Assembly (NCBI GenBank): GCA_020725425.1
Contig: DYFA01000051.1
Location: 1-64,000, forward strand
Origin: Aneurinibacillus sp.
GTDB lineage: Bacteria > Bacillota > UBA5301 > DYFA01
Direction: 5' to 3'
DNA: 64,000 nucleotides
Shown here: positions 15,839 to 26,191 of the stretch, one piece after another
How the letters are laid out: each line of letters begins with the position of its first letter
Position numbering within the stretch: the first letter of the stretch is position 1
Translations under genes and position numbers: made by a program
Notes under the pieces: model-generated
Seen by the model: the letters and a program-made list of their open reading frames with translations, nothing else
What the model was told of the DNA's origin: nothing
Database searches by the model: none

Positions 15839-16263
15839 TCAACCGGCGGTTGGTGGAAGGGAGATTGGTACTGCTTCACAGCTACCTCCAAGCTCTGGAG
15901 AGATTGGCAGGAGTTCCTCGTGCTGCTTTCCTGGCGGACGAGACCAAGACGGGAGCGGCCGAAAGCTACCTGCGTCGGGCCTTGGAGACGGTCTTCGACA
16001 TCGGCCGGCACCTCCTGGCCAAGCAGGGCGCCGTAGACTTGGCGGCGGAGTGCAAGAGCATCGCCCGGGGGCTCGGCGAGAAGGGAATCGTCAGCTCCGA
16101 GCTGGCTGAGAAGCTTGTTCCGATGGCCGGGTATCGCAATCGGCTGGTCCATCTGTACCACCTGGTCACCGACGAGGAGTTGTACGACATCATCACCAAG
16201 GACTTGGGCGACTTGCGCTGTTTCGCACACCAAGTCCAGCAGTTCCTCGAACGTCAGAGCTGA
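15835..16263 (+). CDS. HEPN-domain protein (HepT/DUF86-like), pair 1
   Basis: 142 residues, all helical in pattern. The C-terminal half has GYRNRLVHLYHLV, which contains the RX4HXY motif of HepT RNases (DUF86 family), whose Tyr is the site adenylylated by MntA. The ATG start overlaps the nucleotidyltransferase stop. In characterised systems the HEPN protein cleaves RNA and arrests growth unless modified. Known order is usually antitoxin then toxin or the reverse; here MNT comes first. The motif is intact, so activity is plausible. Confidence 0.82.
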   Translation: MINRRLVEGRLVLLHSYLQALERLAGVPRAAFLADETKTGAAESYLRRALETVFDIGRHLLAKQGAVDLAAECKSIARGLGEKGIVSSELAEKLVPMAGYRNRLVHLYHLVTDEELYDIITKDLGDLRCFAHQVQQFLERQS

Positions 16264-16374
16264 TCCCTGCTTTTGCCAGAATATGCAGTTTCGGATGGGG
16301 GAGGAAGAATAGCGCCTGCAGTGGAAATACTGTTTTCCGAAGCCTAGTGTATTGCGGACCAGGGGGTAAGAAGA

Positions 16375-17043
16375 GTGAAAAACACACTGCACCAGAGCAT
16401 GGTGGGCCATCGGGTAGCCGCCTTGGCCGGCGCCCTGTTGCTTGCGGTCTTCGGGCTGTCCCTGCCCGGGCTGGCGGCGCCCACGGTCGTGGGTCCTACG
16501 GGGTTGATGCTTGTCCCCACGGCGGACGTCCTCCCCAACGGCGGCTTCAACTTCGCCCTCCACCGCTGGGAAGAGGTGAACTACCTCACCTTCAACACCA
16601 GCATGCTGGATAATCTGGAGTTCGGCGTCACCGCCGTGTCGTGGAAGAACGACTCGGATGCCCGGGCCAACATCAAGTTCCGGCTCATGAACGAGACCAG
16701 GCAGGCTCCGGCCCTGGCCGTCGGGGTGACCGACCTGACCGACGACCACCACCGTTCGGCCTACGTGGTGCTGACGAAGAACCTGCCGGAAGCGGGGTTC
16801 CGCGGGACGGTCGGGCTCGACAGCGACGGCCTCATCGCCGGGCTGTCCAAGGAGCTGAACCCCGTCTCCATCTCCAAAAGCGGCAAACGGGGCGCCCCCA
16901 GCACCACCTTCATGCTCGAGTTCGACGACTCCGCCTTGAACGTCGGGGTGGGGATCGGGCTTTCGCCGGAGTTCCGGGTCAACGTTTACCTGTACGACCT
17001 GCACGACGCCATTCTGGGCGTGAGCTACCAGGCGAAGTTCTAG
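16375..17043 (+). CDS. Exported protein with YjbH-like beta-strand region
   Basis: 222 residues. A signal peptide is clear (residues ~11-34, VAALAGALLLAVFGLSLPGLAA). The mature start, VVGPTGLMLVPTADVLPNGG, resembles the opening of YjbH/exopolysaccharide-biosynthesis beta-barrel proteins. Alternating polar/hydrophobic strands follow to the end, which finishes with an aromatic residue (SYQAKF), as in outer-membrane barrels. That is odd for a presumed single-membrane Firmicute; a surface-located beta-barrel-like protein, or a host with an outer membrane, are both possible. The start is GTG 16375. It has no functional neighbours: HEPN pair 1 is before it and a MazG-like gene after. Function unknown. 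Confidence 0.6.
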   Translation: MKNTLHQSMVGHRVAALAGALLLAVFGLSLPGLAAPTVVGPTGLMLVPTADVLPNGGFNFALHRWEEVNYLTFNTSMLDNLEFGVTAVSWKNDSDARANIKFRLMNETRQAPALAVGVTDLTDDHHRSAYVVLTKNLPEAGFRGTVGLDSDGLIAGLSKELNPVSISKSGKRGAPSTTFMLEFDDSALNVGVGIGLSPEFRVNVYLYDLHDAILGVSYQAKF

Positions 17044-17096
17044 CCCAGGCATGTTCCCCCTCCACGGACGGGGGCGGCTTATGATAAGATAGGAAC

Positions 17097-17507
17097 ATGG
17101 ATATCGGCACGTACCAGAAATGGGTGCGGGACTTCGACCGGGAACGGGGTTGGGACCTTTGCCTTCCGGCCGAAGTCTTCGTCCATTTTCTGGAGGAGGC
17201 GGGCGAGATCGCCCGCCTGGTTCTTGCCCTCGAAGGGTATCGCGAGGTCACCCCGGCCGAGGCCGAAGAGCTCCGGCCCCGCTTGGCCGAGGAGATCGCC
17301 GACGCCATCACCTTTCTGATCAAACTGGCCTACCTGTACGAAGTGGACGTGGCCGGGGGGCTGGCGCGCAACATGGCCAAGTGTGGCGGCCGTTACCCGT
17401 CGGCGGAAGCGCCCGGGGCAGTCCTCACCTATCTGAGACGCCACCGGGAGGAGCTGGAGCAGTTCCTCCGCCAATATCGGGAGCGGTTTGGGGAGGAGAC
17501 CGAGTGA
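17097..17507 (+). CDS. MazG-like nucleotide pyrophosphohydrolase
   Basis: 136 residues. The all-alpha NTP pyrophosphatase pattern is present: FLEEAGEIARLVLALEG (first ExxE helix) and EEIADAITFLIKLAYLYEVD (ExxD helix), which bind Mg and hydrolyse NTPs to NMP and pyrophosphate. Such enzymes clear non-canonical nucleotides; the substrate here is unknown. It is shorter than the two-domain MazG. Its TGA overlaps the argS GTG start, so argS is translationally coupled to it. Confidence 0.8.
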   Translation: MDIGTYQKWVRDFDRERGWDLCLPAEVFVHFLEEAGEIARLVLALEGYREVTPAEAEELRPRLAEEIADAITFLIKLAYLYEVDVAGGLARNMAKCGGRYPSAEAPGAVLTYLRRHREELEQFLRQYRERFGEETE

Positions 17508-19231
17508 CTGTTGTCGCCGAGTTGAAGCAAGCGATTGTGGACCGCCTGTACGCTGCCTTGTGCGCGGCGGAGCAAGCCGGGGAGCTGGACCTGGGCGGGG
17601 CGGAATGGCCCACCATCGCCCTGGAGGTGCCCCGGGAGAAGGCGCACGGCGACTACGCCACCAACGCCGCCCTGCTGCTCGCCCGGTCCGCCCGAAAGGC
17701 CCCCCGGCAGGTGGCCGAGACCCTGGTCCGACACTTCGACCGGCAAGGGACCTTTGTGGAGCGGGTGGAGGTCGCCGGGCCGGGTTTCATCAACTTCTAT
17801 CTCGACCCCGCCTGGCTGACCGCCGTCGTCCGGGAGATCGGCCGGCTGGGCACCGGCTATGGACGGATGGCGCCGCACGGGAAGCGAGTCAACGTCGAGT
17901 ACGTCTCGGCCAACCCCACCGGCCCCCTCCACGTAGGGCACGGACGGAACGCCGTGGTCGGGGACGTGATCGCCAACTGCCTCGAATGGACCGGGTGGGA
18001 GGTGACCCGGGAACACTACACCAACGACGCCGGGAACCAGGTGCTCAACTTCGGCGCCTCCCTGGAGGTCCGCTACCGCCAGGCGCTGGGCGAGGAGGGG
18101 TTGAGCATCCCGGAGAACGGCTACCACGGCGAGGACCTGGTCGAGCTGATGCGGGAGCTGGCCGAGCGCGAGGGCGACCGGCTGCTGGAACTCCCGGCGG
18201 AGGAGCGCCGGGCCTACCTCACGTCCTACGGCCTGAAGCGGAAGCTGGAGGAGATCCAGCGGGTGCTGGACAAGTTCGGGGTTCACCTGGACGTCTACTT
18301 CTCCGAGCAGGCCCTCCACGATGCTGACGCCCTGATGGCCAACGTCCGGGACTTGAAGGCCCGCGGGCACGTCTACGAGGCGGAGGGGGCTCTCTGGCTG
18401 CGCTCGACGGCGTTCGGGGACGACAAGGACCGGGTCCTGGTGCGCCAGAACGGGCTTCCGACGTACGTCGCGGCGGACCTGGCCTACCACCGGAACAAAT
18501 ACGAGCGCGGCTTCGACCGGCTGATCGACGTCTGGGGGGCGGACCACCACGGCTACGTTCCCCGGATGAAGGCCGGGATTGCCGCCATGGGGTGGGATCC
18601 CGACACCTTCCAGGTCGTGCTCTATCAACTGGTGAACCTGCTGGCGAACGGCGTGCCGGTGCAGATGTCCAAGCGCGCCGGAAGACTGGTCACGCTCGAG
18701 GAGGTCATCGACGAGGTGGGCAGGGACGCCGCTCGCTTCTGGTACGTCATGCGCTCTGCCGACACCACGTTGGACTTCGATCTCGAGCTGGCGAAGAAGC
18801 AATCCGAGGAAAACCCGGTGTACTACGTCCAGTACGCCCACGCCCGGGTCGCCTCGATCCTCCGTCAGGCGCAGGAGGCGGGTCTCCTGCCGGCCGGCTT
18901 CGCGCTGGACAAGACCGTGGTTCAGCAGCTCCCCGCCTGGGCAGAGGAGGCCGGCGTTTTCAGCGAGGAATCCGAGAGCGACCTGGTGAAGCTTCTGGCT
19001 GCCTTCCCCGGCGAGGTGCAACTCGCCGCTGACCGCCTCGAGCCCCACCGCATCGCCCGTTACGCGCAGAACGTGGCTGGGGCTTTCCACTCGTTTTACA
19101 ACGCCTGCCGGGTCATCGACCGGGCCGAACCGGAGCGGACCCGCCTGCGCCTGATGCTCGTGGACGCGGTGCGGGTGACGGTCCGCAATGCCCTGAATAT
19201 CCTTGGGGTGTCGGCGCCGGAGCGGATGTAG
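17504..19231 (+). CDS. argS: Arginyl-tRNA synthetase
   Basis: 575 residues, a class I synthetase charging tRNA-Arg. The N-terminal Add1 domain is followed by the HIGH-type motif in NPTGPLHVGHGRNAVVGD and later the KMSK-type loop VQMSKRAGRLVTLEEV. C-terminal blocks YVQYAHARVASILRQ and FNAC-like SFYNACRVI belong to the anticodon-binding domain. The start is GTG 17504, whose last two bases form the stop of the previous gene; the frame is open further upstream, but only this start fits the family length. Neighbouring argS and the arginine decarboxylase operon are not obviously linked. Confidence 0.97.
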   Translation: MTVVAELKQAIVDRLYAALCAAEQAGELDLGGAEWPTIALEVPREKAHGDYATNAALLLARSARKAPRQVAETLVRHFDRQGTFVERVEVAGPGFINFYLDPAWLTAVVREIGRLGTGYGRMAPHGKRVNVEYVSANPTGPLHVGHGRNAVVGDVIANCLEWTGWEVTREHYTNDAGNQVLNFGASLEVRYRQALGEEGLSIPENGYHGEDLVELMRELAEREGDRLLELPAEERRAYLTSYGLKRKLEEIQRVLDKFGVHLDVYFSEQALHDADALMANVRDLKARGHVYEAEGALWLRSTAFGDDKDRVLVRQNGLPTYVAADLAYHRNKYERGFDRLIDVWGADHHGYVPRMKAGIAAMGWDPDTFQVVLYQLVNLLANGVPVQMSKRAGRLVTLEEVIDEVGRDAARFWYVMRSADTTLDFDLELAKKQSEENPVYYVQYAHARVASILRQAQEAGLLPAGFALDKTVVQQLPAWAEEAGVFSEESESDLVKLLAAFPGEVQLAADRLEPHRIARYAQNVAGAFHSFYNACRVIDRAEPERTRLRLMLVDAVRVTVRNALNILGVSAPERM

Positions 19232-19288
19232 GCAGGAGATTCCGGCGCCGGCTCGAAGATAAGAGCAGCGCCGAAGGAGGGGCATGGC

Positions 19289-19945
19289 GTGGAGATTCAA
19301 TGGTACGGTCACTCCTGTTTCCGGTTGAGCAGCCAAGCCGGGTTCACCGTCGTCACCGACCCCTTCGACCAGTCCGTCGGCTACCCCCGCCCCACCTTCT
19401 CCGCCGATCTTGTCACCACCAGCCACGACCACTTCGATCACAACCACTACCGGATTGTCCAGGGCGCACCGAAGCTCGCCAACCGGCCGGGGACGGTGGC
19501 TCCGGGCGAGTTGGCTTCCGGGGTCGGCGTCCGGGGAGTCGCCAGCTTCCACGATGAGGTGGAGGGGCGGCGGCGCGGGCCGAACACCATCTTCCTCTTC
19601 GAGCTGGACGGGGTGCGGGTGGCGCACCTGGGCGACTTGGGCCACCGCCTCAGCGTCAAGCAGGTGGCGGAGATCGGCCCGGTGGACGTGCTGCTGGTGC
19701 CGGTGGGCGGAACGTACACTATCGACGCCCAGGGCGCCTTCGAGGTCTGCCAGGCGGTTCAGCCTAAGATCGCCGTCCCGATGCACTACAAGACCGACGT
19801 CTGCCGGGTCGACCTCGGGCCGGTCGAACCCTTCCTCCGCCTCTGTCCCAAGGTGGAACGCCCGAACACGAACCGCCTCACCCTGACCGCTGAAGGCTTG
19901 AAAGGGCTCAGCCCCTGGAAGGCCGTAGTCTTAAACTATCGCTGA
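19289..19945 (+). CDS. Metallo-beta-lactamase-fold hydrolase (UlaG-like)
   Basis: 218 residues. EIQWYGHSCFRL at the start, the metal motif TTSHDHFDHNHY (HxHxDH), HLGDLGH and the late VPMHYKT match the UPF0173/UlaG-like branch of the metallo-beta-lactamase superfamily. These are binuclear-metal hydrolases, mostly of unknown substrate. The GTG start at 19289 has AAGGAGG upstream. It lies between argS and pyrG on the same strand with short gaps; I see no functional link. Confidence 0.85.
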   Translation: MEIQWYGHSCFRLSSQAGFTVVTDPFDQSVGYPRPTFSADLVTTSHDHFDHNHYRIVQGAPKLANRPGTVAPGELASGVGVRGVASFHDEVEGRRRGPNTIFLFELDGVRVAHLGDLGHRLSVKQVAEIGPVDVLLVPVGGTYTIDAQGAFEVCQAVQPKIAVPMHYKTDVCRVDLGPVEPFLRLCPKVERPNTNRLTLTAEGLKGLSPWKAVVLNYR

Positions 19946-21574
<1,629 letters not shown>

Positions 21575-21646
21575 ACTTTCTTGAATACCCCCGCCTGAGA
21601 GTGGCGAGACTGGAAATGGACACTCTTGGGCGAGGGGGCGTACAGC

Positions 21647-22171
21647 TTGTCCGGCGCACGTCGGCGGTTCACGGTCGCCGCGCTGATCTCCTTCCTTGTG
21701 GCCCTGCAGACGCTGAACGGTTCAGCCTGCGGGATGACCGGCGAAGTGGTGGCGGTCGATCCCGAGGGAGGAAGCCTGTGGGTGCGGACGCCCGGCGGCG
21801 CCGGACAGGTCGTGGAATTGGCTCCGGAAGCGCTCATCCGGCGGAACGGCCAGCCTTGCGCGTTATGGGCCCTGCGCCCGGTTGTCCCGGGGTTCTGCCA
21901 CGAAGTGCAAGTGTGGCTGACCGCCGACGGGCGGGCTAGGCTGGTTGAGGGGACCTATCCCGGGAGCGAGGCCCGGGTGGTGGCCGCCAACCGGGAAACG
22001 CTCACGCTCGAGCTGGGGGACGGGACGACGGTGGCCAGGCCGCTGGCTCCCGGGTTTCGGGTGAGCCAGTCCGGACAGTGGCTGGGGATGGAGGCTCTCC
22101 ACCCCGGCCAGTGGGTGTATGCGCTGTTCGACCTGGAGGGAAGGGTAAAAAAAATTGCCCTGCCTGACTGA
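21647..22171 (+). CDS. Exported protein of unknown function
   Basis: About 174 residues. An N-terminal basic then hydrophobic segment (RRRFTVAALISFLVALQ) is followed by NGSACGMTGEV, so a cleaved signal peptide is likely; the Cys is not in a standard lipobox. The rest contains two similar beta-rich units (GEVVAVDPEGGSLWVRTPG and ARVVAANRETLTLELGDG), suggesting an internal OB-like or SH3-like repeat. I chose the TTG at 21647 because AGGGGG lies 8 bases before it; the in-frame TTG at 21626 has no such site. No family recognised. It sits alone between pyrG and fba. Confidence 0.6.
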   Translation: MSGARRRFTVAALISFLVALQTLNGSACGMTGEVVAVDPEGGSLWVRTPGGAGQVVELAPEALIRRNGQPCALWALRPVVPGFCHEVQVWLTADGRARLVEGTYPGSEARVVAANRETLTLELGDGTTVARPLAPGFRVSQSGQWLGMEALHPGQWVYALFDLEGRVKKIALPD

Positions 22172-22375
22172 GGCAGGAGGGATACGCCGAGGAAAGCCGA
22201 AATTAGGTTAACGGTTAGCCCCCCGGTTGATCACATACTCTTCAGCGAGCAAGTGTGGGCCGCCACCCCGGCGAGCCGTATACATTCTCACTTTTGCCTG
22301 AATTCCAAACGGGTTGCTCCCTGAACGGGTGTTCCCTCAGTACGTGTGCCTTCCAAACAGAAAGAAGGGCGAATA

Positions 22376-23230
22376 ATGCCGCTGGTTTCCGGTTCCACGC
22401 TTTTGGCTGCAGCCGACAAGGACGGCTACGCTGTCGGTGCGTTCAACGTCAACAACCTGGAGTCGCTGACCGCTATCGTGTCGGCAGCCGAGGGGGAGAG
22501 GTCGCCGGTCATCCTTCAGGCCAGCCAGGGAGCTATCAAGTACGCCGGCCTCGAATATATTGCGGCGATGGCCCAGGTGGCCGCCGCCCGCGCCACCGTT
22601 CCCGTAGCTCTCAATCTGGACCACGGGACCAGCTTCACGCAGGCGATGCAGTGCATCCGCGCCGGGTTCACCGCGGTGATGGTGGACGGATCGCGCCTTC
22701 CCTACCGCGAGAACGCCGCGCTGGTCTCCCGGGTGGTGGAGGTGGCACACGCCGTCGGGGTGTCGGTCGAGGCGGAGCTGGGACGGATCGGGGGCACCGA
22801 AGACGACGTCTCCGTGGCGGAACGGGAGGAGGTCTTCACCGACCCGGAGGCGGCAGCCCGCTTCGTGGCGGAAACGGGGTGCGACGCTCTGGCGGTGGCC
22901 GTCGGGACGGCCCACGGGGTGTACCGGGGTGAGCCGAAACTGGACTTCGAGCGGTTGGCCGCCATCGACCGACTGGTGGCTGTTCCGCTGGTCCTCCATG
23001 GCGCCTCAGGTGTTCCGGACGGCGCCATCCGCGAGGCGGTGCGGCTGGGAGTACGGAAGATCAACATCGACACGGAGATCCGGCTGGCGTTCGCCGCCTC
23101 CGTGAGAAGCACGCTCGCCGCCGACGGGAGCGTGTACGACCCCCGGGAGATTCTCGGGCCGGCCCGCCAGTCAATGGAAGAGGTAGTGCGGGAGAAAATG
23201 CGGCTTTTCGGCAGCGCCGGACGGGCGTAG
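22376..23230 (+). CDS. fba: Class II fructose-bisphosphate aldolase
   Basis: 284 residues. It reversibly cleaves fructose 1,6-bisphosphate (tagatose-bisphosphate is a possible alternative substrate in this family). Family features: GYAVGAFNVNNLE, the catalytic Asp/metal His in ALNLDHGTSF, VSVEAELGRIGGTEDD, GTAHGVY and LHGASGVPD (metal His), and the phosphate-binding KINIDTEIR. ATG 22376 fits the family start MPLVSGSTLL; upstream in-frame ATG 22346 adds ten unlikely residues. It precedes rho, an order common in Clostridia. Confidence 0.95.
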   Translation: MPLVSGSTLLAAADKDGYAVGAFNVNNLESLTAIVSAAEGERSPVILQASQGAIKYAGLEYIAAMAQVAAARATVPVALNLDHGTSFTQAMQCIRAGFTAVMVDGSRLPYRENAALVSRVVEVAHAVGVSVEAELGRIGGTEDDVSVAEREEVFTDPEAAARFVAETGCDALAVAVGTAHGVYRGEPKLDFERLAAIDRLVAVPLVLHGASGVPDGAIREAVRLGVRKINIDTEIRLAFAASVRSTLAADGSVYDPREILGPARQSMEEVVREKMRLFGSAGRA

Positions 23231-23251
23231 CCTGTAGATGAGGTGAAAGGT

Positions 23252-25057
23252 TTGAGCATTGGGGACCTGGGAAAGAAAACGCTGGCTGAGTTAAGGAACA
23301 TCGGCAAACGGATCGGCCTCCGCGGCGTCACCCGCATGCACAAGGCGGAGCTCGTCGAGGCCATCGGCAAGGTGGTATCGGAACACGCCGAGCGGCGGCG
23401 AGCGGAGACCGCCCAGGCTAACGGCCGGGGAGGGGCGCCCACCCCGTCGGCCCCCCCCATACCGCCAGCGCCTACGCTGACCCCCCCCGTCTCCACTCCG
23501 GTTGTGCGGTTCCCGGCCGCCCCGGCCGGCCCGTCGGCCGACGGCGGGCGCCCGGCGATGAACGGAGCACGGGCGGTGCCGAACGGAGCTCACTACGCGA
23601 CGGCCGGCGCACCAGCCACCGGCCAGTTGCCGAGGCGGCGGGGGCGCCCCCCCAAGGTGCACCCGGCCGCGCCGGTCAACCGGGGTCCCCGGGCCACGAC
23701 GCCCACCCCCCAGCCGCCGGTCGCGGTGACGGCGGCCAACGGCGCGGCTGCGCCAGCCGCGGCGCCTCACCCGCCGGCCACCAGCCCACCCCCTGCCGTT
23801 CAGCCCCTGCCTGGCGCCGTGGCCGAAGGACCGCTGCCGCGCCCCCTGGAATACACCATCGAGCCGGCGGCGCCTCCGGAGGAGGGAGAGGAGCGGGCGC
23901 CCGAGCGGTACGGCCAGGGAATCCTGGAAATCCTACCGGACGGTTACGGCTTTCTTCGTTCCTCCAGCTATGTACCGGGTCCCAGCGACATCTACGTCTC
24001 GCCCTCCCAGATCCGCCGGTTCTACCTGCGGGACGGGGATCTGGTCCGGGGGCAGATCCGCCTGCCCCGCGAAAGCGAGCGCTATCCGGCGCTCCTGCGC
24101 GTCCTGGCCGTCAACGGAATCGACCCCGAGCGGATGATCCGGCGCCCGAACTTCGACGACCTGACCCCCATCTACCCCAACCGGCGCCTCCACCTGGAGA
24201 CGGATTCCAGGGAAGTGGCCTGCCGGCTGATCGACATCATGGCCCCGCTCGGCAAAGGCCAGCGCGCCATGATCGTCTCGCCGCCCAAGGCCGGCAAGAC
24301 GACGCTCCTCAAAAAGATCGCCAATGCCATCAGCCAGAATCACCCCGAGGTCTACTTGATCGTCCTCCTCATCGACGAGCGGCCGGAAGAGGTCACGGAC
24401 ATGGAGCGGTCGGTCGACGGGGAGGTGGTCTCCTCCACCTTCGATCAGCCGCCGGAGAACCACGTCAAGGTGGCGGACATGGTGCTCGAACGGGCCAAAC
24501 GCCTGGTGGAGATGGGCAAGGACGTGGTCATCCTCCTGGATTCGATCACCCGCCTGGCCCGGGCCCACAACCTGGTGGTGGCGCCCAGCGGCCGGACCCT
24601 CTCCGGCGGCGTCGACCCGGCGGCCCTCCACCGCCCGAAGCGCTTCTTTGGCGCCGCCCGCAACTTCGAGGAGGGCGGATCCCTCACCATCCTGGCCACG
24701 GCGCTTATCGAGACCGGCAGCCGGATGGACGACGTCATCTTCGAGGAGTTCAAGGGGACCGGCAACTCGGAGATCCACCTCGACCGGAAGCTGGCGGAGC
24801 GCCGGATCTTCCCGGCGGTCGACATCTACAAGTCCGGCACCCGCAAGGAGGAGCTCCTGCTTGACCCCGAGGAGATGGAGATGATGTACATCCTCCGCAA
24901 GGTGCTGGCCTCCCTTGGTCCGGCCGAAACGACCGAGCTGCTCCTGGACCGGCTGGTCAAGACCAAGAGCAACAAGGAGCTGGCGCAGATCGTCATCAAG
25001 TCTTCCTTTGCCGAGAACCTGCGGGCCGCCCGGGCCGACGACCGCTATTCGGGCTGA
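23252..25057 (+). CDS. rho: Transcription termination factor Rho with long Pro/Ala linker
   Basis: About 601 residues against ~420 in E. coli. An N-terminal Rho_N helical domain ([16 protein letters not shown]) is followed by a low-complexity Pro/Ala/Gly-rich insert at roughly residues 52-215, then the cold-shock RNA-binding domain ([13 protein letters not shown]) and the RecA-like motor with Walker [13 protein letters not shown] (near residue 343), Walker [17 protein letters not shown] and the R-loop [20 protein letters not shown]. The TTG at 23252 is preferred, with GAGGTG 6 bases upstream; GTG 23243 overlaps that site. Similar inserts occur in high-GC Rho proteins and can alter RNA binding. 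Confidence 0.96.
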   Translation: MSIGDLGKKTLAELRNIGKRIGLRGVTRMHKAELVEAIGKVVSEHAERRRAETAQANGRGGAPTPSAPPIPPAPTLTPPVSTPVVRFPAAPAGPSADGGRPAMNGARAVPNGAHYATAGAPATGQLPRRRGRPPKVHPAAPVNRGPRATTPTPQPPVAVTAANGAAAPAAAPHPPATSPPPAVQPLPGAVAEGPLPRPLEYTIEPAAPPEEGEERAPERYGQGILEILPDGYGFLRSSSYVPGPSDIYVSPSQIRRFYLRDGDLVRGQIRLPRESERYPALLRVLAVNGIDPERMIRRPNFDDLTPIYPNRRLHLETDSREVACRLIDIMAPLGKGQRAMIVSPPKAGKTTLLKKIANAISQNHPEVYLIVLLIDERPEEVTDMERSVDGEVVSSTFDQPPENHVKVADMVLERAKRLVEMGKDVVILLDSITRLARAHNLVVAPSGRTLSGGVDPAALHRPKRFFGAARNFEEGGSLTILATALIETGSRMDDVIFEEFKGTGNSEIHLDRKLAERRIFPAVDIYKSGTRKEELLLDPEEMEMMYILRKVLASLGPAETTELLLDRLVKTKSNKELAQIVIKSSFAENLRAARADDRYSG

Positions 25058-25154
25058 ACTCCGGCCTCCTTGCGGGAAAAAGAGTGGAAAAGGGAGGAAA
25101 CCGGGGGTTCGGGGAAGAATAGCAGAAGGCCAACACTCTGAAGGAGCGAGGCGA

Positions 25155-26162
25155 GTGACCGCTTGGTCTAACTGGCTACGACATCCGTTGGTGATCCTGA
25201 CCTGTTCCGTACTGTCGGCAGTGACGGTGGCCGGGTTGGCCGGGCCGTGGCTACCGGCTGACCTGGGTGAGGCGGACAGCGGAGGCGCCGAGGCTGCCCT
25301 GCCGTTCTCCAGCGCGCCCCTTACTCCCCGGGGCGATCCTCTCCCGGTGAGCCCGGTCGTGCGCCTGGCCCCGAGCGCGGCGAGCACCCGCCCGGAGGTG
25401 GCGGTCAGCGCCATTGACCCGCGGTTCACCGGCGCGGCCCGGCTGCGCGTCCTGACTCACACCGTGGCCGAGGGAGAAACCCTGTCTTCCATTGCTGCCC
25501 GGTACCGGTCGGACGTCGACACGCTGGAAGGTCTCAACCCCGACCTGACCGGCGACGAGTTGCGCCCCGGCCAGAAGCTCAAGGTGATGACCGGCCGGGG
25601 GGCCCTCTACACCCTCCGGGAGGGGGAGACGTTGGCCGTTGTCGCCAAGCGGTTCTGGGTGGCGGAGGAGAAGATCCGGGCGGCCAACGGCCTTGCCAGC
25701 GACGAACCGGTCGAGCCGGGCCAGCAGATCATCCTGCCGGATATCAAGCCCCGCCGCCGCGACGACTGGCTGGCATCCCGCGGCCTCGGCCCTCTCTATC
25801 TGACCTGGCCCACCCGGGGTTGGCTCAGCTCGCGCTTCGGCCTGCGCTGGGGCCGGATGCATGAGGGCATAGACATCGCCACCTCCTGGGGTCGCCAGGT
25901 GGTGGCTTCGGCTCCCGGACGCGTGGAGTTCGCGGGATGGCGTTCGGGCTACGGTCGGCTGGTCATCCTCGACCACGGGCGGGGCACTCACACCTGGTAC
26001 GCCCACAACTCGCGTCTCCTGGTGCGCCCGGGGCAGCAGGTGGAGCGGGGCGAGGTCATCGCCTTGTCCGGCAGTTCCGGTTCGTCCACCGGCCCTCACC
26101 TGCATTTCGAGGTGCGAGTCAACGGGCGGCCCCAGAACCCTCTGTCCTTGCTGCGCCGGTAG
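25155..26162 (+). CDS. Membrane-anchored LysM/M23 peptidoglycan endopeptidase
   Basis: 335 residues. One N-terminal hydrophobic segment (PLVILTCSVLSAVTVAGLAG) is followed by a Pro-rich spacer and two LysM domains (THTVAEGETLSSIAARY and LYTLREGETLAVVAKRF). The C-terminal peptidase M23 (LytM) domain has zinc ligands in RMHEGIDIAT (HxxxD) and GPHLHFEV (HxH). It would cut peptide cross-links in cell-wall remodelling. GTG 25155 has AAGGAG 8 bases upstream; the frame is open further back but overlaps rho. Located between rho and a radical SAM gene. Confidence 0.92.
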   Translation: MTAWSNWLRHPLVILTCSVLSAVTVAGLAGPWLPADLGEADSGGAEAALPFSSAPLTPRGDPLPVSPVVRLAPSAASTRPEVAVSAIDPRFTGAARLRVLTHTVAEGETLSSIAARYRSDVDTLEGLNPDLTGDELRPGQKLKVMTGRGALYTLREGETLAVVAKRFWVAEEKIRAANGLASDEPVEPGQQIILPDIKPRRRDDWLASRGLGPLYLTWPTRGWLSSRFGLRWGRMHEGIDIATSWGRQVVASAPGRVEFAGWRSGYGRLVILDHGRGTHTWYAHNSRLLVRPGQQVERGEVIALSGSSGSSTGPHLHFEVRVNGRPQNPLSLLRR

Positions 26163-26191
26163 CGACCCCGCCGAAAGGAGGAGCACTTCCG

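Noticed and set aside
17429-19786. A 785-codon minus-strand frame opposite argS
   Set aside because: No recognisable domain, biased composition typical of antisense frames, and argS on the other strand is certain.
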